NCBI GenBank assembly: GCA_003162615.1
Contig: PMNG01000183.1
Span: 14,790 to 32,329, forward strand
Source: Methanothrix sp.
GTDB taxonomy: Archaea > Halobacteriota > Methanosarcinia > Methanotrichales > Methanotrichaceae
Direction of reading: 5' to 3'
DNA: 17,540 bases
Part shown: positions 1 through 7,532 of the stretch, piece after piece
How positions within the stretch are numbered: the first letter of the stretch is position 1
Layout: every line of letters begins with the position of its first letter
Notes under the pieces: generated by a model
The model's database searches: none
What the model saw: the letters and a program-made list of their open reading frames with translations, nothing else
What the model was told of the DNA's origin: nothing
Made by a program: the position numbers and the translations under genes

Positions 1-459
1 CTTTTGGTCTTTAAGCTCTCCAAGCACCCAGGCTGCCCCGGCACGAACGTCCCCGTTGGCATCACCTAGGGCAGCGATCATCCTGTCCAGCACCTGGCGG
101 CCAAAGGCAGCAATGGCCACCATGGCGTTGGTCTTGACCACGAACTCTTTGTCTTTCAGGGCCTCGATCAGAGGCTCCAGGGATTCAGCAGGACTGCGCT
201 TCCCAAGGAGCATGACAGCATTGGACCTGGTGAGCATGTTCTTGTCCTTCGAGGCCTCGACCAGCCTCTCTGTGGACCAACTGACGTCTGGTAGTACCTT
301 GGGAATCTCTGGCTCAGCGGCAGCCCCGCAAGTCTCGCAGGACTCGGAAGGCTCCATCATGGACCTTGTAATCACGGGGGGCTTCTTGGCCTCAACCTTG
401 ACATCTTCAGCGTTCTTCTCTTCCGTCTTCTCTCCTTCTGCCTTCTTTTCTTCTTCCAT
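1..459 (-). CDS. HEAT-repeat protein, N-terminal part (cut by window edge)
   Basis: The minus-strand frame from ATG 459 stays open to base 1, giving 153 residues without a stop, so the gene continues outside the window. Residues 1-27 are highly charged (Glu/Lys) and probably disordered. C41 and C44 form a CxxC in a short linker. From about residue 60 there are three HEAT/PBS-lyase-like repeats of about 31 residues, each with an L-x-x-A-L-x-D core followed by a V-x-x-x-A-x-x-x-L/I-x-x-x-G helix. HEAT repeats usually form protein-binding scaffolds, and no catalytic motif is visible. The start lies 17 bases after the iorB stop on the same strand, so it is probably the third gene of the iorAB operon. 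No clear Shine-Dalgarno precedes it. The repeat assignment is firm; the role is unknown. Docking or assembly of the oxidoreductase is only a guess from position. Confidence 0.8.
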   Translation of the reverse strand, partial: MEEEKKAEGEKTEEKNAEDVKVEAKKPPVITRSMMEPSESCETCGAAAEPEIPKVLPDVSWSTERLVEASKDKNMLTRSNAVMLLGKRSPAESLEPLIEALKDKEFVVKTNAMVAIAAFGRQVLDRMIAALGDANGDVRAGAAWVLGELKDQK

Positions 460-476
460 GATTTCTAATAAAGGCT

Positions 477-1064
477 TTATTCTACTTCAGCCTTTCCAAT
501 CTGGAAGGCCCGCTTGTTCGCGTCCAAGTGCTTCTTGGGCACCACATCACAGAGTGCATCCAACAGAAGCTCTTCCTTTATGGGAATGTATTTCGAGAGC
601 GCTCCGAGCATGACCACGTTCATGGCCTGGGATGTGCCTGCTTTCCTTGCCAATGAAGTGGCGTCCAGAGTCTTGACCTCTTTGCATACTTCACTCAGGG
701 GATCGACAATATCCTCAAGCCCAGGATAAACGGACTTTCCCATGGTCACCGAGATTGGCAAAACAGGATCGGTGTTTATCATGGCGACGCCATCTCTTGA
801 GAGGTAGTGACCAAACCGCAAGGCCTCCGCAGGCTCCAGGGCCAGCAGAACGTCAGCACCCCCTGTTGGTACCATGGGACTGAACCGACATCCGAGGCGG
901 ATGTGATTGATCACGCTTCCCCCGCGCTGGGCCATGCCGTGGGTCTCCGCGCCCCTGACAGGCATGCCAGCCTTTACCGCTGCCCGGCCCAGAACGTCGG
1001 ATATCAGAATTACACCCTGGCCTCCAACCCCCACAATCACTATATCGCATTCGGAAGTCTTCAT
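477..1064 (-). CDS. iorB: Indolepyruvate:ferredoxin oxidoreductase, beta subunit (IorB)
   Basis: This 195-residue protein is the gamma-domain subunit of the 2-oxoacid:ferredoxin oxidoreductase family. With IorA it oxidatively decarboxylates aryl pyruvates (indolepyruvate, phenylpyruvate) to aryl-CoA in the cytoplasm, reducing ferredoxin; in methanogens it can run in reverse for aromatic amino acid synthesis. The N-terminus carries the family motif GVGGQGVI (residues 12-19), then ETHGMAQRGGSV (about 40-51), a hallmark of IorB. The frame is open further upstream to 1205, but that stretch lies over the ferredoxin domain of iorA. ATG 1064 is preferred because the protein then begins directly before the conserved motif, it makes an ATGA overlap with the iorA stop, and GAGGTGA sits just upstream. 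Translation is probably coupled to iorA. Length is normal for the family. Confidence 0.93.
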   Translation of the reverse strand: MKTSECDIVIVGVGGQGVILISDVLGRAAVKAGMPVRGAETHGMAQRGGSVINHIRLGCRFSPMVPTGGADVLLALEPAEALRFGHYLSRDGVAMINTDPVLPISVTMGKSVYPGLEDIVDPLSEVCKEVKTLDATSLARKAGTSQAMNVVMLGALSKYIPIKEELLLDALCDVVPKKHLDANKRAFQIGKAEVE

Positions 1065-2848
1065 TTCATCACCTCTATGGCCGAGCTGGGGCAGATCCAA
1101 GCGCACACCCCGCAGCCAGCGCATAGATTGTTGATTCTGGCCTTCTCGCCCTCGAACTCTATTGCAGGGCAACCGAACTCGACGCAGATCCGGCAGCCTT
1201 CGCATTTGTCGTTCACTCTGAAGGCCTGGGGCTTCTGGCCATTACGTCTGGCGGTGATCACGCAAGCCTGCTTGGCAATGACAACTGAGAGGCCTGGGTA
1301 ATCTCTTGCCCGTTTGAAGGCGTCCACGGCAGAATCAATATCATAGGGGTTTACAGTCTCAACAGATTCAGCGCCCAGGGCCCTGGCAATAGCCTCAAGT
1401 GAGACAGGCTCAGACCATTTGCCGGTTGCAGTGAAGCCCGTTCCGGGATGCGGCTGGTGCCCTGTCATCGCAGTTGTGGAGTTGTCAAGGATGGTCACAG
1501 TTATCCTGGCCTTGTTGTAGGCGGCGTTCAAGAGGCCGGTCATCCCGCCGTGCAGGAATGTGGAATCGCCAAGGCTGCAACATATACCCTTCTCTTCGCC
1601 TCCAAACCTAATTCCAGATGCCAGGGTGATGCTCGCACCCATGCACAGACAGGTATCGACGGTTCCCATGGGAACTGCCATCGTGTAGCATCCGATGTCG
1701 CTTGGGAACACCGCATCCCTGCCGAAGGCCTTCCTCATCGCATAATATGTGGCCCGGTGGCTGCAGCCGGGACATAGGCCTGGAGGCCTTGAGGGCAGGA
1801 TCTTTAGAGCTTCTCCCAGGATCGGGCCTGATCTTGCTGGCTGCCCCTCCATGGAGGCGATGGCGTTTCTAACATACAGTTGGTCCAACTCGCCAAAACG
1901 GGGGATGTGCCCCGATCCTTTGCCCAGAATTTCCAGGTCCGGGTTGTACTTCCTGGCCACCCTTTCCACCTGCTCCTCTAAAACGGGTTCCAGCTCTTCA
2001 ACAATCATGACCTTGGAGGCGTGCTCCACTATCAGGCGGATCATGTCGCTAGGCGCTGGAAAGGTCCCCACTTTCAGGAAGGAGAGGTCCAGATCCATCT
2101 CGATAAGTGCCTCCTCGGCGTAGAGGCTAGATATCCCAGAGGCAATTACACCATGCACTCCAGATAGCCTAAGGCTGTTCCAGGGAGTCAGGGCTAGTGC
2201 CTCCTCGATCTTCTTCTGCTTTTCCAGCAGCTCTACGTGCAATGGTCTCACGTGCACAGGCAATGAGACGCGCCTGGCAGGGTTCTTGACGAATCCCGAT
2301 CCCCGACGAATCTCGGCAGTGTGACCGGTTTCGACGTCTGAGCGCGCATGAGAGACCCTGGTGGTTGGCCTGAGCATCACAGGCACGTTGAGCTTCTCGG
2401 ACAGCTCAAAGCCGTAGGTGACCATCTCTTTTGCAACTCCCGGGTCTACTGGGTCCAGGCAGGGGACAGCCGCAAATTGGGCGTATCGCCGAGTGTCCTG
2501 TTCGTTCTGGGATGAATGGCAGAAAGGGTCGTCCGCTATGATCACCACTATGCCGCCCCCGACTCCCAGGTAGGCCAGTGTCATGAAAGGGTCAGCAGCG
2601 ACGTTCAGCCCAACGTGCTTCATGGTAGCGACAGCACGCGCTCCCGTCCAGGATGCCCCTATGGCCACTTCAAGCGCGACCTTCTCGTTGACCGACCACT
2701 CTACGTGAATGGGCAGATCCCCTTTCAGGGAGGCCAGAGACTCGATGATCTCTGATGATGGTGTGCCCGGATATCCGGCGACAACACCGGCTCCCGCCTC
2801 CAGAAGGCCTTTGGCAATCGCTACATTTCCAAGGAGATATTCTTTCAC
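1061..2848 (-). CDS. iorA: Indolepyruvate:ferredoxin oxidoreductase, alpha subunit (IorA)
   Basis: At 595 residues this is a normal-length IorA, the catalytic thiamine-diphosphate and Fe-S subunit. Visible domains in order are: a pyrimidine-binding N-terminal domain with YPGTPSSEI (26-34); the ADDPFCHSSQNEQDTR segment (about 106-120); a TPP-binding domain with CPGC (359-362), GDSTFLHGG (427-435) and NSTTAMTG (456-463); and a C-terminal two-cluster ferredoxin domain. Its cysteines are C549/552/555/560 and C576/579/582/586. The first motif has the IorA-type C-x4-C-P spacing, the second the normal C-x3-C-P. The start is GTG 2848, which places MKEYLLGN at the N-terminus. An upstream ATG at 2858 is in another frame. 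It is the first gene of an iorA-iorB-HEAT operon and is transcribed away from the radical SAM gene at 3007. Confidence 0.95.
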   Translation of the reverse strand: MKEYLLGNVAIAKGLLEAGAGVVAGYPGTPSSEIIESLASLKGDLPIHVEWSVNEKVALEVAIGASWTGARAVATMKHVGLNVAADPFMTLAYLGVGGGIVVIIADDPFCHSSQNEQDTRRYAQFAAVPCLDPVDPGVAKEMVTYGFELSEKLNVPVMLRPTTRVSHARSDVETGHTAEIRRGSGFVKNPARRVSLPVHVRPLHVELLEKQKKIEEALALTPWNSLRLSGVHGVIASGISSLYAEEALIEMDLDLSFLKVGTFPAPSDMIRLIVEHASKVMIVEELEPVLEEQVERVARKYNPDLEILGKGSGHIPRFGELDQLYVRNAIASMEGQPARSGPILGEALKILPSRPPGLCPGCSHRATYYAMRKAFGRDAVFPSDIGCYTMAVPMGTVDTCLCMGASITLASGIRFGGEEKGICCSLGDSTFLHGGMTGLLNAAYNKARITVTILDNSTTAMTGHQPHPGTGFTATGKWSEPVSLEAIARALGAESVETVNPYDIDSAVDAFKRARDYPGLSVVIAKQACVITARRNGQKPQAFRVNDKCEGCRICVEFGCPAIEFEGEKARINNLCAGCGVCAWICPSSAIEVMK

Positions 2849-3006
2849 AAGAAACCATCTCTAATATATTTTTACTATTTATTCTATTATCTGATAAGAG
2901 ATGCCGCTTTCAATCTTGATAACTTTTTTCCCCGTAATTCTTTAACTGCGATCGCAGTCCATAAAGACAAGGTTAATTATCCACGAAAGGAGGACAGTTA
3001 TCTGAG
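2849..3006. promoter_or_regulatory. Divergent intergenic region between iorA and the radical SAM gene
   Basis: These 158 bases hold both promoters. The iorA side (about 2861-2882) is a run of A+T with TATA-like sequence on the minus strand, close enough to GTG 2848 that the leader would be very short. For the plus gene, AAGGAGGA at 2987-2994 is a strong ribosome site, though 12 bases from ATG 3007. A perfect 14-bp palindrome lies between the two. Exact transcription starts cannot be read from sequence. Confidence 0.5.
2945..2958. promoter_or_regulatory. Perfect 14-bp palindrome, candidate operator
   Basis: ACTGCGATCGCAGT equals its own reverse complement over all 14 positions; the next base pair outward (A2944/C2959) does not match. 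It lies about 30 bases before the Shine-Dalgarno of the plus-strand radical SAM gene, where a dimeric regulator could bind. The core GCGATCGC is also a self-complementary octamer that could be a methylation target. The function is inferred from position alone. Confidence 0.35.
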
Positions 3007-4047
3007 ATGACTGAATGGTACACTGACTTCACCGGCTCCTTCCACAACTATCAGTCCAGGGGCTGCCAGATCTGCAGGATGGGAGCGAGTCTCGTTTTGT
3101 TCGTGACGGGAAGATGCGGACGCGATTGTTTCTACTGCCCGCTTTCGGCCGAGCGCAAGAACGTCGATATCGTCTACGCTGATGAGCAGCAAGTAAAGAG
3201 ATTGGAGGACATCCTTCTGGAAGCCCGGTCCATAGGAGCGCTGGGGACAGGCATCACCGGAGGCGAGCCCCTTCTAAAGCTGGACTATGTGAAGGATTGC
3301 ATATCTGCTCTCAAGAAAGAGTTCGGGCAAAAGCATCACATCCACCTGTACACCGGGATCGTCCCGGACCGCAAAACGCTAGAAGAGCTTGCAGCAGCAG
3401 GCCTGGACGAGATAAGACTTCACCCACCCTCGAAAGACTGGTCGAATCCCTACGGTCTCAAGGATGCTCTGTCTGCGGCCATCACATTAGGCATTGAGGC
3501 CGGAGTTGAGATACCTGCCCTGGCACCAGCTCCGAAGATCGTCGAAGCCGTCAAGAGCCTAGGTGCCTTTCTGAATCTCAACGAGCTGGAGTTCTCCGAG
3601 ACCAACGCGGAGAGGCTGAGACTCTTGGGCTTCGAGCCCCAAGAGCTCCACTGCGGTGCATTAGGAAGTGAGGAGATAGCAAGAACCTATTTTATGGACG
3701 AGGATCTCAAGATTCATTTCTGCACCTCGCGGTTCAAGGACGCAGTTCAATTGAGAGAGCGGTTGAAAAGACGGGCTGAGAGGGTGGCTAGATCGTTTGA
3801 CCAGGCCACCGAGGATGGAACTCTTATTCACGGCGTAATAGAAGGAAATTTGGACCAAGCACATAGAGCCCTACGTGATCTGGGAGTTCCTCAGGAGATG
3901 TACGCATCCTCTGGTAACGGAATAGATTTATCCGCCTCCATTCTGGAGGAAATTTCGAAAGAGTTAAAAGGTATAGGCCTTAATATCTCAATAGTTGAGC
4001 GATATCCCCTAGAGGGCGGGCTAGTTGTGGAGAGAATACCTTTATAA
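3007..4047 (+). CDS. Radical SAM protein, COG2108-like (PFL-activase related)
   Basis: This 346-residue cytoplasmic enzyme has the radical SAM cluster motif C-x3-C-x2-C at C37, C41 and C44 (CGRDCFYC). The SAM-contacting GGEP motif is at 85-88 (TGITGGEPLL), followed by a TIM-barrel-like series of beta strands. A second pair, C20-x2-C23, lies just before the main motif, and a later FCTSRFKDAVQLRERLKRRA segment seems typical of this archaeal family. The overall pattern matches COG2108, archaeal proteins related to pyruvate formate-lyase activating enzyme; the substrate is unknown. The start ATG 3007 follows AAGGAGGA at 2987-2994 with a long 12-base gap; no better in-frame start is seen. The DUF2551-like gene follows after 37 bases, probably in the same transcript. 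Radical SAM chemistry is well supported; the specific reaction is not. Confidence 0.88.
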   Translation: MTEWYTDFTGSFHNYQSRGCQICRMGASLVLFVTGRCGRDCFYCPLSAERKNVDIVYADEQQVKRLEDILLEARSIGALGTGITGGEPLLKLDYVKDCISALKKEFGQKHHIHLYTGIVPDRKTLEELAAAGLDEIRLHPPSKDWSNPYGLKDALSAAITLGIEAGVEIPALAPAPKIVEAVKSLGAFLNLNELEFSETNAERLRLLGFEPQELHCGALGSEEIARTYFMDEDLKIHFCTSRFKDAVQLRERLKRRAERVARSFDQATEDGTLIHGVIEGNLDQAHRALRDLGVPQEMYASSGNGIDLSASILEEISKELKGIGLNISIVERYPLEGGLVVERIPL

Positions 4048-4084
4048 TCCTTCGATTCATTGCACAGGGCGGTGAATTTGCCGG

Positions 4085-4387
4085 ATGGAGAGCGCTGAGG
4101 AACGAATTCAAGAGCGGCTCAGGAATTATCTAAAACGAGACGGCATTGGGATTAGGAAAGCCGTTTTAAAGCTGTTCTTAAGCGATGGGTCTTACACAAC
4201 TGAGGACGTATACACCTTCCTAGACAAAGAGGGTTTTGAGGTCAGCTACAGAGGAGTCTCGGCCATGGTAGGGCTTATGAACACCCGCCTGGGCATCCTG
4301 AGCATAGATGTTTCAGGGGATCACAACATATACTCCCTCAAGGACGATCACAAGGGCGTAGTGAGGACCGTTCTGGATAACTATTAA
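4085..4387 (+). CDS. Small methanogen protein resembling DUF2551, possible winged helix
   Basis: This 100-residue protein has no signal peptide, membrane segment or cysteine. Its order of predicted elements suggests a winged-helix fold: a charged helical N-terminus (residues 1-20), a helix ending in AVLKLFL, a segment TTEDVYTFLDKEGFEV typical of helix 2-turn-recognition helix, a helix with SAMVGLMNTRLGI, and a final beta hairpin LSIDVSGDHNIYSL. It resembles the DUF2551 family of methanogens as I remember it, so the name is moderately sure. GGTGA at 4071-4075, 9 bases before ATG 4085, supports the start. It lies 37 bases after the radical SAM gene and may regulate or partner it, but nothing in the sequence proves DNA binding. 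Confidence 0.75.
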   Translation: MESAEERIQERLRNYLKRDGIGIRKAVLKLFLSDGSYTTEDVYTFLDKEGFEVSYRGVSAMVGLMNTRLGILSIDVSGDHNIYSLKDDHKGVVRTVLDNY

Positions 4388-4410
4388 TCCGATTTAAAGC
4401 CGACATTATC

Positions 4411-4423
4411 CTGTTTTCAACAG
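4411..4423. terminator. Short hairpin between convergent genes
   Basis: CTGTT-TTC-AACAG forms a perfect 5-bp stem with a 3-base loop in the 58-base gap between the convergent DUF2551-like gene and the radical SAM gene ending at 4446. It carries a run of only four T on the plus strand, so it would be a weak terminator. The position is its main support. Confidence 0.22.
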
Positions 4424-4445
4424 ACGCTAGAGTCCAATAATAAAT

Positions 4446-5939
4446 TTAATTCGGAGGCTCTCCTCTCTTCATCCTTTTCAGATACTTGTTCAGCACCTTG
4501 TCCGCAATCAGGTTTATCCCGGTCAGAGCAGCGTGGACACCGGGTCCTGCGGTCATCCTCTCGCTGTAAAACCGGTGCAAAGTCTTTAGGTGGCGAAGGT
4601 TGTACTCCAGACATAATCCCACCAGTTCCCAGTGCTCTGGAAAGGCCCGATCCTTTCCAAAGCCGGTTGTGTCGCCAAGCCTCGTCTCGGCCATGGGGCT
4701 GAAGAATAACGGCAGCATCAGTCCGGTGTAATCCTTAAGTGACTCTACAAGATCAATGGTCTGCAACACGTCCTCGGCTGTCTCGCTAGGGAGGCCCAAC
4801 ACAAGACTTGCGACAGGAAGCCAGGATTCTTCTCCGAAGAGCCGATAGCAATCTCTGACCATCTCCGGCCAGCTGTCAGGGCTCTCCGGCAAAGCTTTCC
4901 TTGGCATATGCATTTCGAGGATTCTGCAGCTCCCGGTCTCTATCCCTATCCAGGCTGACATGTATCTCTGGTCGGATCCGATTCCTGCGATACTCGACAC
5001 CTCCCTGAGTAGGTCCTGATTTTGGTGAACCGTGGCGAGGCTGAGATGGGATACGTCTATTGTCCTTGGACCCAGCCGTTTAACCTCTCTAACCAGTTTC
5101 TTGACTTTTTCTCCGTCGGGCTTCAACCCGGATGAGCCGTAGGTGAAGACGTCTTCGGAATGAAGAAGGACGTCTCTTTGACCTGCCTTCAAATTCACCA
5201 TCACATCATCGAGGATCTTATCCAAAGGCCTGTGACGGAGAGTGCGCATGGTGGGTGAGCAGAAGGTGCAGCCACGCCAGCAACCCCTGCCGACCTCCAC
5301 GATCCCGGCAATGGTCGGACCTTTGTTCACCGGTATGTCTTGGCCTGCCACAACGGTTCCTCGGATTACCTTGGGGACAGGAGCGCCGTTCATAATGGAT
5401 CGGCAGATCCGAGGAAAATCACCTTCCCCCTCGCCCAGGTAGACGTGGTCCACAGGGACTTCCTCGCCCACCAGCTCCCAGGCTCCATTACCCCCGACGA
5501 CCAACTTGGGTTTGTGTTTTTTGATCAGGGGATGGTTCACTAGGGCCAGAAACTTTGACCTGTTATGAGGCACACCCCGCCCGATCATCTCCTCGATCTC
5601 ACGTATCGCGATTTTTCCCAGAGGATCGTCATGGGTTATTCCCACGATCTCAGTTTCCGGGCCGATGGCCTTATCGAGGTGATCGGGATGGGCAACCGTC
5701 ACCTCGGAACGATCGAACCCGGCATCCAAGAGGGCAGCCTCTACTTTCCTCATCCCGCACGGAGCGAGCAGGGCTGAGCCATCCGGAGCTGCGGCCACTG
5801 GAGGACAAAAGAGCCATCTAAAGACCGAATCAGGCATCACCGACTTTGGCATCGTCGCCGCAAATCCCAGAAGCACTCCTCCATGGTAGCTGCTCATCAT
5901 TGTGGGATCACTCGTCAGAACGATTTTTTTGCCCAGCAT
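4446..5939 (-). CDS. Radical SAM protein with N-terminal cobalamin-binding-like domain (COG1032 type)
   Basis: This 497-residue protein has the layout of COG1032 enzymes. An N-terminal Rossmann-like part (about 60-200) ends in KLVVGGNGAWEL and the YLGEGEGDFPRI segment that usually precedes the radical SAM barrel. The cluster motif C-x3-C-x2-C is at C220, C224 and C227 (GRGCWRGCTFC), followed by SPTMRTLRHRPLDKIL. No DxHxxG cobalamin-binding motif is present, so corrinoid use is doubtful although the domain order fits. The role is unknown; relatives act in methylation, methylthiolation and ring rearrangement. ATG 5939 is the only convincing start. A BRE/TATA-like box centred about 27 bases upstream suggests a leaderless or nearly leaderless message. 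It is divergent from the homocysteine gene at 6029 across 89 bases, so shared control is possible. Confidence 0.87.
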   Translation of the reverse strand: MLGKKIVLTSDPTMMSSYHGGVLLGFAATMPKSVMPDSVFRWLFCPPVAAAPDGSALLAPCGMRKVEAALLDAGFDRSEVTVAHPDHLDKAIGPETEIVGITHDDPLGKIAIREIEEMIGRGVPHNRSKFLALVNHPLIKKHKPKLVVGGNGAWELVGEEVPVDHVYLGEGEGDFPRICRSIMNGAPVPKVIRGTVVAGQDIPVNKGPTIAGIVEVGRGCWRGCTFCSPTMRTLRHRPLDKILDDVMVNLKAGQRDVLLHSEDVFTYGSSGLKPDGEKVKKLVREVKRLGPRTIDVSHLSLATVHQNQDLLREVSSIAGIGSDQRYMSAWIGIETGSCRILEMHMPRKALPESPDSWPEMVRDCYRLFGEESWLPVASLVLGLPSETAEDVLQTIDLVESLKDYTGLMLPLFFSPMAETRLGDTTGFGKDRAFPEHWELVGLCLEYNLRHLKTLHRFYSERMTAGPGVHAALTGINLIADKVLNKYLKRMKRGEPPN

Positions 5940-5960
5940 CTAAAACCAACCTTTCCGCCA

Positions 5961-5981
5961 ATTACAAATACCCTTGTTTCG
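5961..5981 (-). promoter_or_regulatory. Candidate BRE/TATA promoter of the minus-strand radical SAM gene
   Basis: Read on the minus strand, CGAAAC (5981-5976) is followed by GGGTATTTGTAAT (5973-5961). The order and composition resemble an archaeal BRE plus TATA box. Its centre is about 26 bases from 5940, one base before ATG 5939, which would give an essentially leaderless transcript. Confidence 0.33.
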
Positions 5982-5996
5982 TAGAATTCCAACAGG

Positions 5997-6004
5997 TTTT
6001 TATC
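5997..6004 (+). promoter_or_regulatory. Candidate TATA box of the HcyBio operon
   Basis: TTTTTATC is centred near 6001, about 26-28 bases before the chosen GTG start at 6029. That is the expected archaeal TATA-to-start distance, and there is no Shine-Dalgarno between the two, so the mRNA is probably leaderless. Confidence 0.35.
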
Positions 6005-6028
6005 GTATCGATAACCTCGAATTGGTCC

Positions 6029-7531
6029 GTGCAAGAGAAATCGCTGTCTGAGATCAACCAACGCATTCGAGACGGCAGCGTATGTGTGGTCACTGCGGAT
6101 CAGATGCCGGAGCTTGTGGATGAGCTGGGTCCTGCAGGAGCCGTACGCGAGGTGGATGTGGTCACCACAGGAACCTTCGGTGCTATGTGCTCCTCGGGAG
6201 TGTTTCTCAACCTAGGCCACAGCGACCCACCCATTAAGATCCTGAAAGCGTATCTCAACAAGGTGGAGGCTTACGGTGGAGTGGCTGCTGTTGACCTTTT
6301 CCTGGGTGCTACTCAGCCATCCATAGATCGAGGAATAGAGTACGGTGGAGCGCACGTCATCGAGGACCTGGTTTCGGGAAAGCAGGTTGAGGTGGAAGCG
6401 GAAGGTGCGGGCACCGACTGCTACCCCCAACTTGAGCTGGAGACCAATCTACGTTTGGACGATTTCAACCAGGCTACCATGGTCAACCCCAGAAACGCCT
6501 ATCAAAAGTATAACGCAGCCACCAACTCCTCGGATAGGACCATGCACACATACATGGGCACGCTGCTTCCTAGATATGGCAACGTTCACTACTCCGGGGC
6601 AGGCGTTCTTTCTCCAATCTCAAACGATCCCAACTTCGACTACATCGGAATGGGGACCAGGATTTTCCTAGGTGGAGCCCAAGGGTACGTCATTGGGTCC
6701 GGGACCCAACACAACCCTCAGAGTGGTTTCTCCACACTCATGGTCACGGGCGACCTGAAACAGATGAGCAACCGATATCTACGGGCGGCCACATTTCATA
6801 AATACGGTCCCAGCCTGTACATTGGCATTGGCATCCCCATACCGATTCTGAACGAGAGGATGGCCAAAAACACGGCAGTCAGGGACCGAGACATACTCAC
6901 CAACATCGTCGATTACGGAATACAGCGCCGGGATCGACCTACGGTAAAGGTGGTCAGTTACGAAGATCTCAAGTCTGGCTCGGTGGAGATCAACGGAAAA
7001 GAGGTCAACACTTCTTCTCTATCCAGTTACTACATGGCGCAAGAAGTTGCCGATAAACTGAAGGATTCGATACTGTGCGGCGAGTTTCTGCTGACCCAGC
7101 CGGCAGAGACGCTGTCGCGTGTGGGCAGTGCCAGGCCAATGAAACAGACCCGCGAGTTTCCTAACGTTGAGGACGTCATGAGCAGGGATGTGGTCACAGT
7201 GAGGGAGGACATCTTCATCGACGAGGCTGCAAAAGCCATCGTTGGGGGCAGCTTCGATCACCTGCCTGTAATTTCGTTGGATGGAAGGCTCAAGGGCATA
7301 GTCACAACCTGGGACATCTCCAAGGCGGTGGCTAATGGCAAGATCTCACTGGTTTCGGAGATCATGACCCGGAAGGTCCACTCAGCGCAGCCCGACGAGC
7401 CCATAGAGCTCGCAGCAAGGAAACTCGACACTTACAGCATCTCCGCCCTTCCTGTAGTAGACAAGGATAACCGCGTAATAGGAATGATAACCAGCAACGA
7501 CCTTTCCAGGCTCTTCACCGGGAGGCGATAG
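6029..7531 (+). CDS. L-aspartate semialdehyde sulfurtransferase (HcyBio/DUF39) with two CBS domains
   Basis: The protein belongs to the HcyBio (former DUF39) family, which in methanogens converts aspartate semialdehyde and sulfide to homocysteine without O-acylhomoserine; Methanosarcina acetivorans MA1821 is the studied relative. Residues 1 to about 365 are HcyBio, with conserved C54 (TGTFGAMCSSG) and C131 (GAGTDCYPQ). Residues 379-438 and 442-500 are two CBS domains, which often sense adenosyl ligands. The frame is open from 5846, but those 61 extra codons lie over the start of the divergent gene. GTG 6029 gives 500 residues and puts the key cysteines at 54 and 131, the numbering I recall for MA1821. 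A TATA-like box lies about 27 bases upstream. One base separates it from the NIL-ferredoxin gene, its expected partner. The start is inferred; the family is clear. Confidence 0.93.
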   Translation: MQEKSLSEINQRIRDGSVCVVTADQMPELVDELGPAGAVREVDVVTTGTFGAMCSSGVFLNLGHSDPPIKILKAYLNKVEAYGGVAAVDLFLGATQPSIDRGIEYGGAHVIEDLVSGKQVEVEAEGAGTDCYPQLELETNLRLDDFNQATMVNPRNAYQKYNAATNSSDRTMHTYMGTLLPRYGNVHYSGAGVLSPISNDPNFDYIGMGTRIFLGGAQGYVIGSGTQHNPQSGFSTLMVTGDLKQMSNRYLRAATFHKYGPSLYIGIGIPIPILNERMAKNTAVRDRDILTNIVDYGIQRRDRPTVKVVSYEDLKSGSVEINGKEVNTSSLSSYYMAQEVADKLKDSILCGEFLLTQPAETLSRVGSARPMKQTREFPNVEDVMSRDVVTVREDIFIDEAAKAIVGGSFDHLPVISLDGRLKGIVTTWDISKAVANGKISLVSEIMTRKVHSAQPDEPIELAARKLDTYSISALPVVDKDNRVIGMITSNDLSRLFTGRR

Positions 7532-7532
7532 C

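Noticed and set aside
56..613. Plus-strand open frame of 185 codons
   Set aside because: It lies opposite the HEAT-repeat gene and the end of iorB, has low-complexity Ser/Phe-rich sequence and no ribosome site, whereas the minus strand shows clear repeats and IorB motifs.
1065..1205. 47-codon N-terminal extension of IorB
   Set aside because: It is the out-of-frame shadow of the ferredoxin domain of iorA; the conserved GVGGQGVI motif starts soon after ATG 1064.
5846..6028. 61-codon N-terminal extension of the HcyBio frame
   Set aside because: It covers the opposite strand of the divergent radical SAM gene and its promoter, has no family similarity, and would displace the Cys54/Cys131 numbering.
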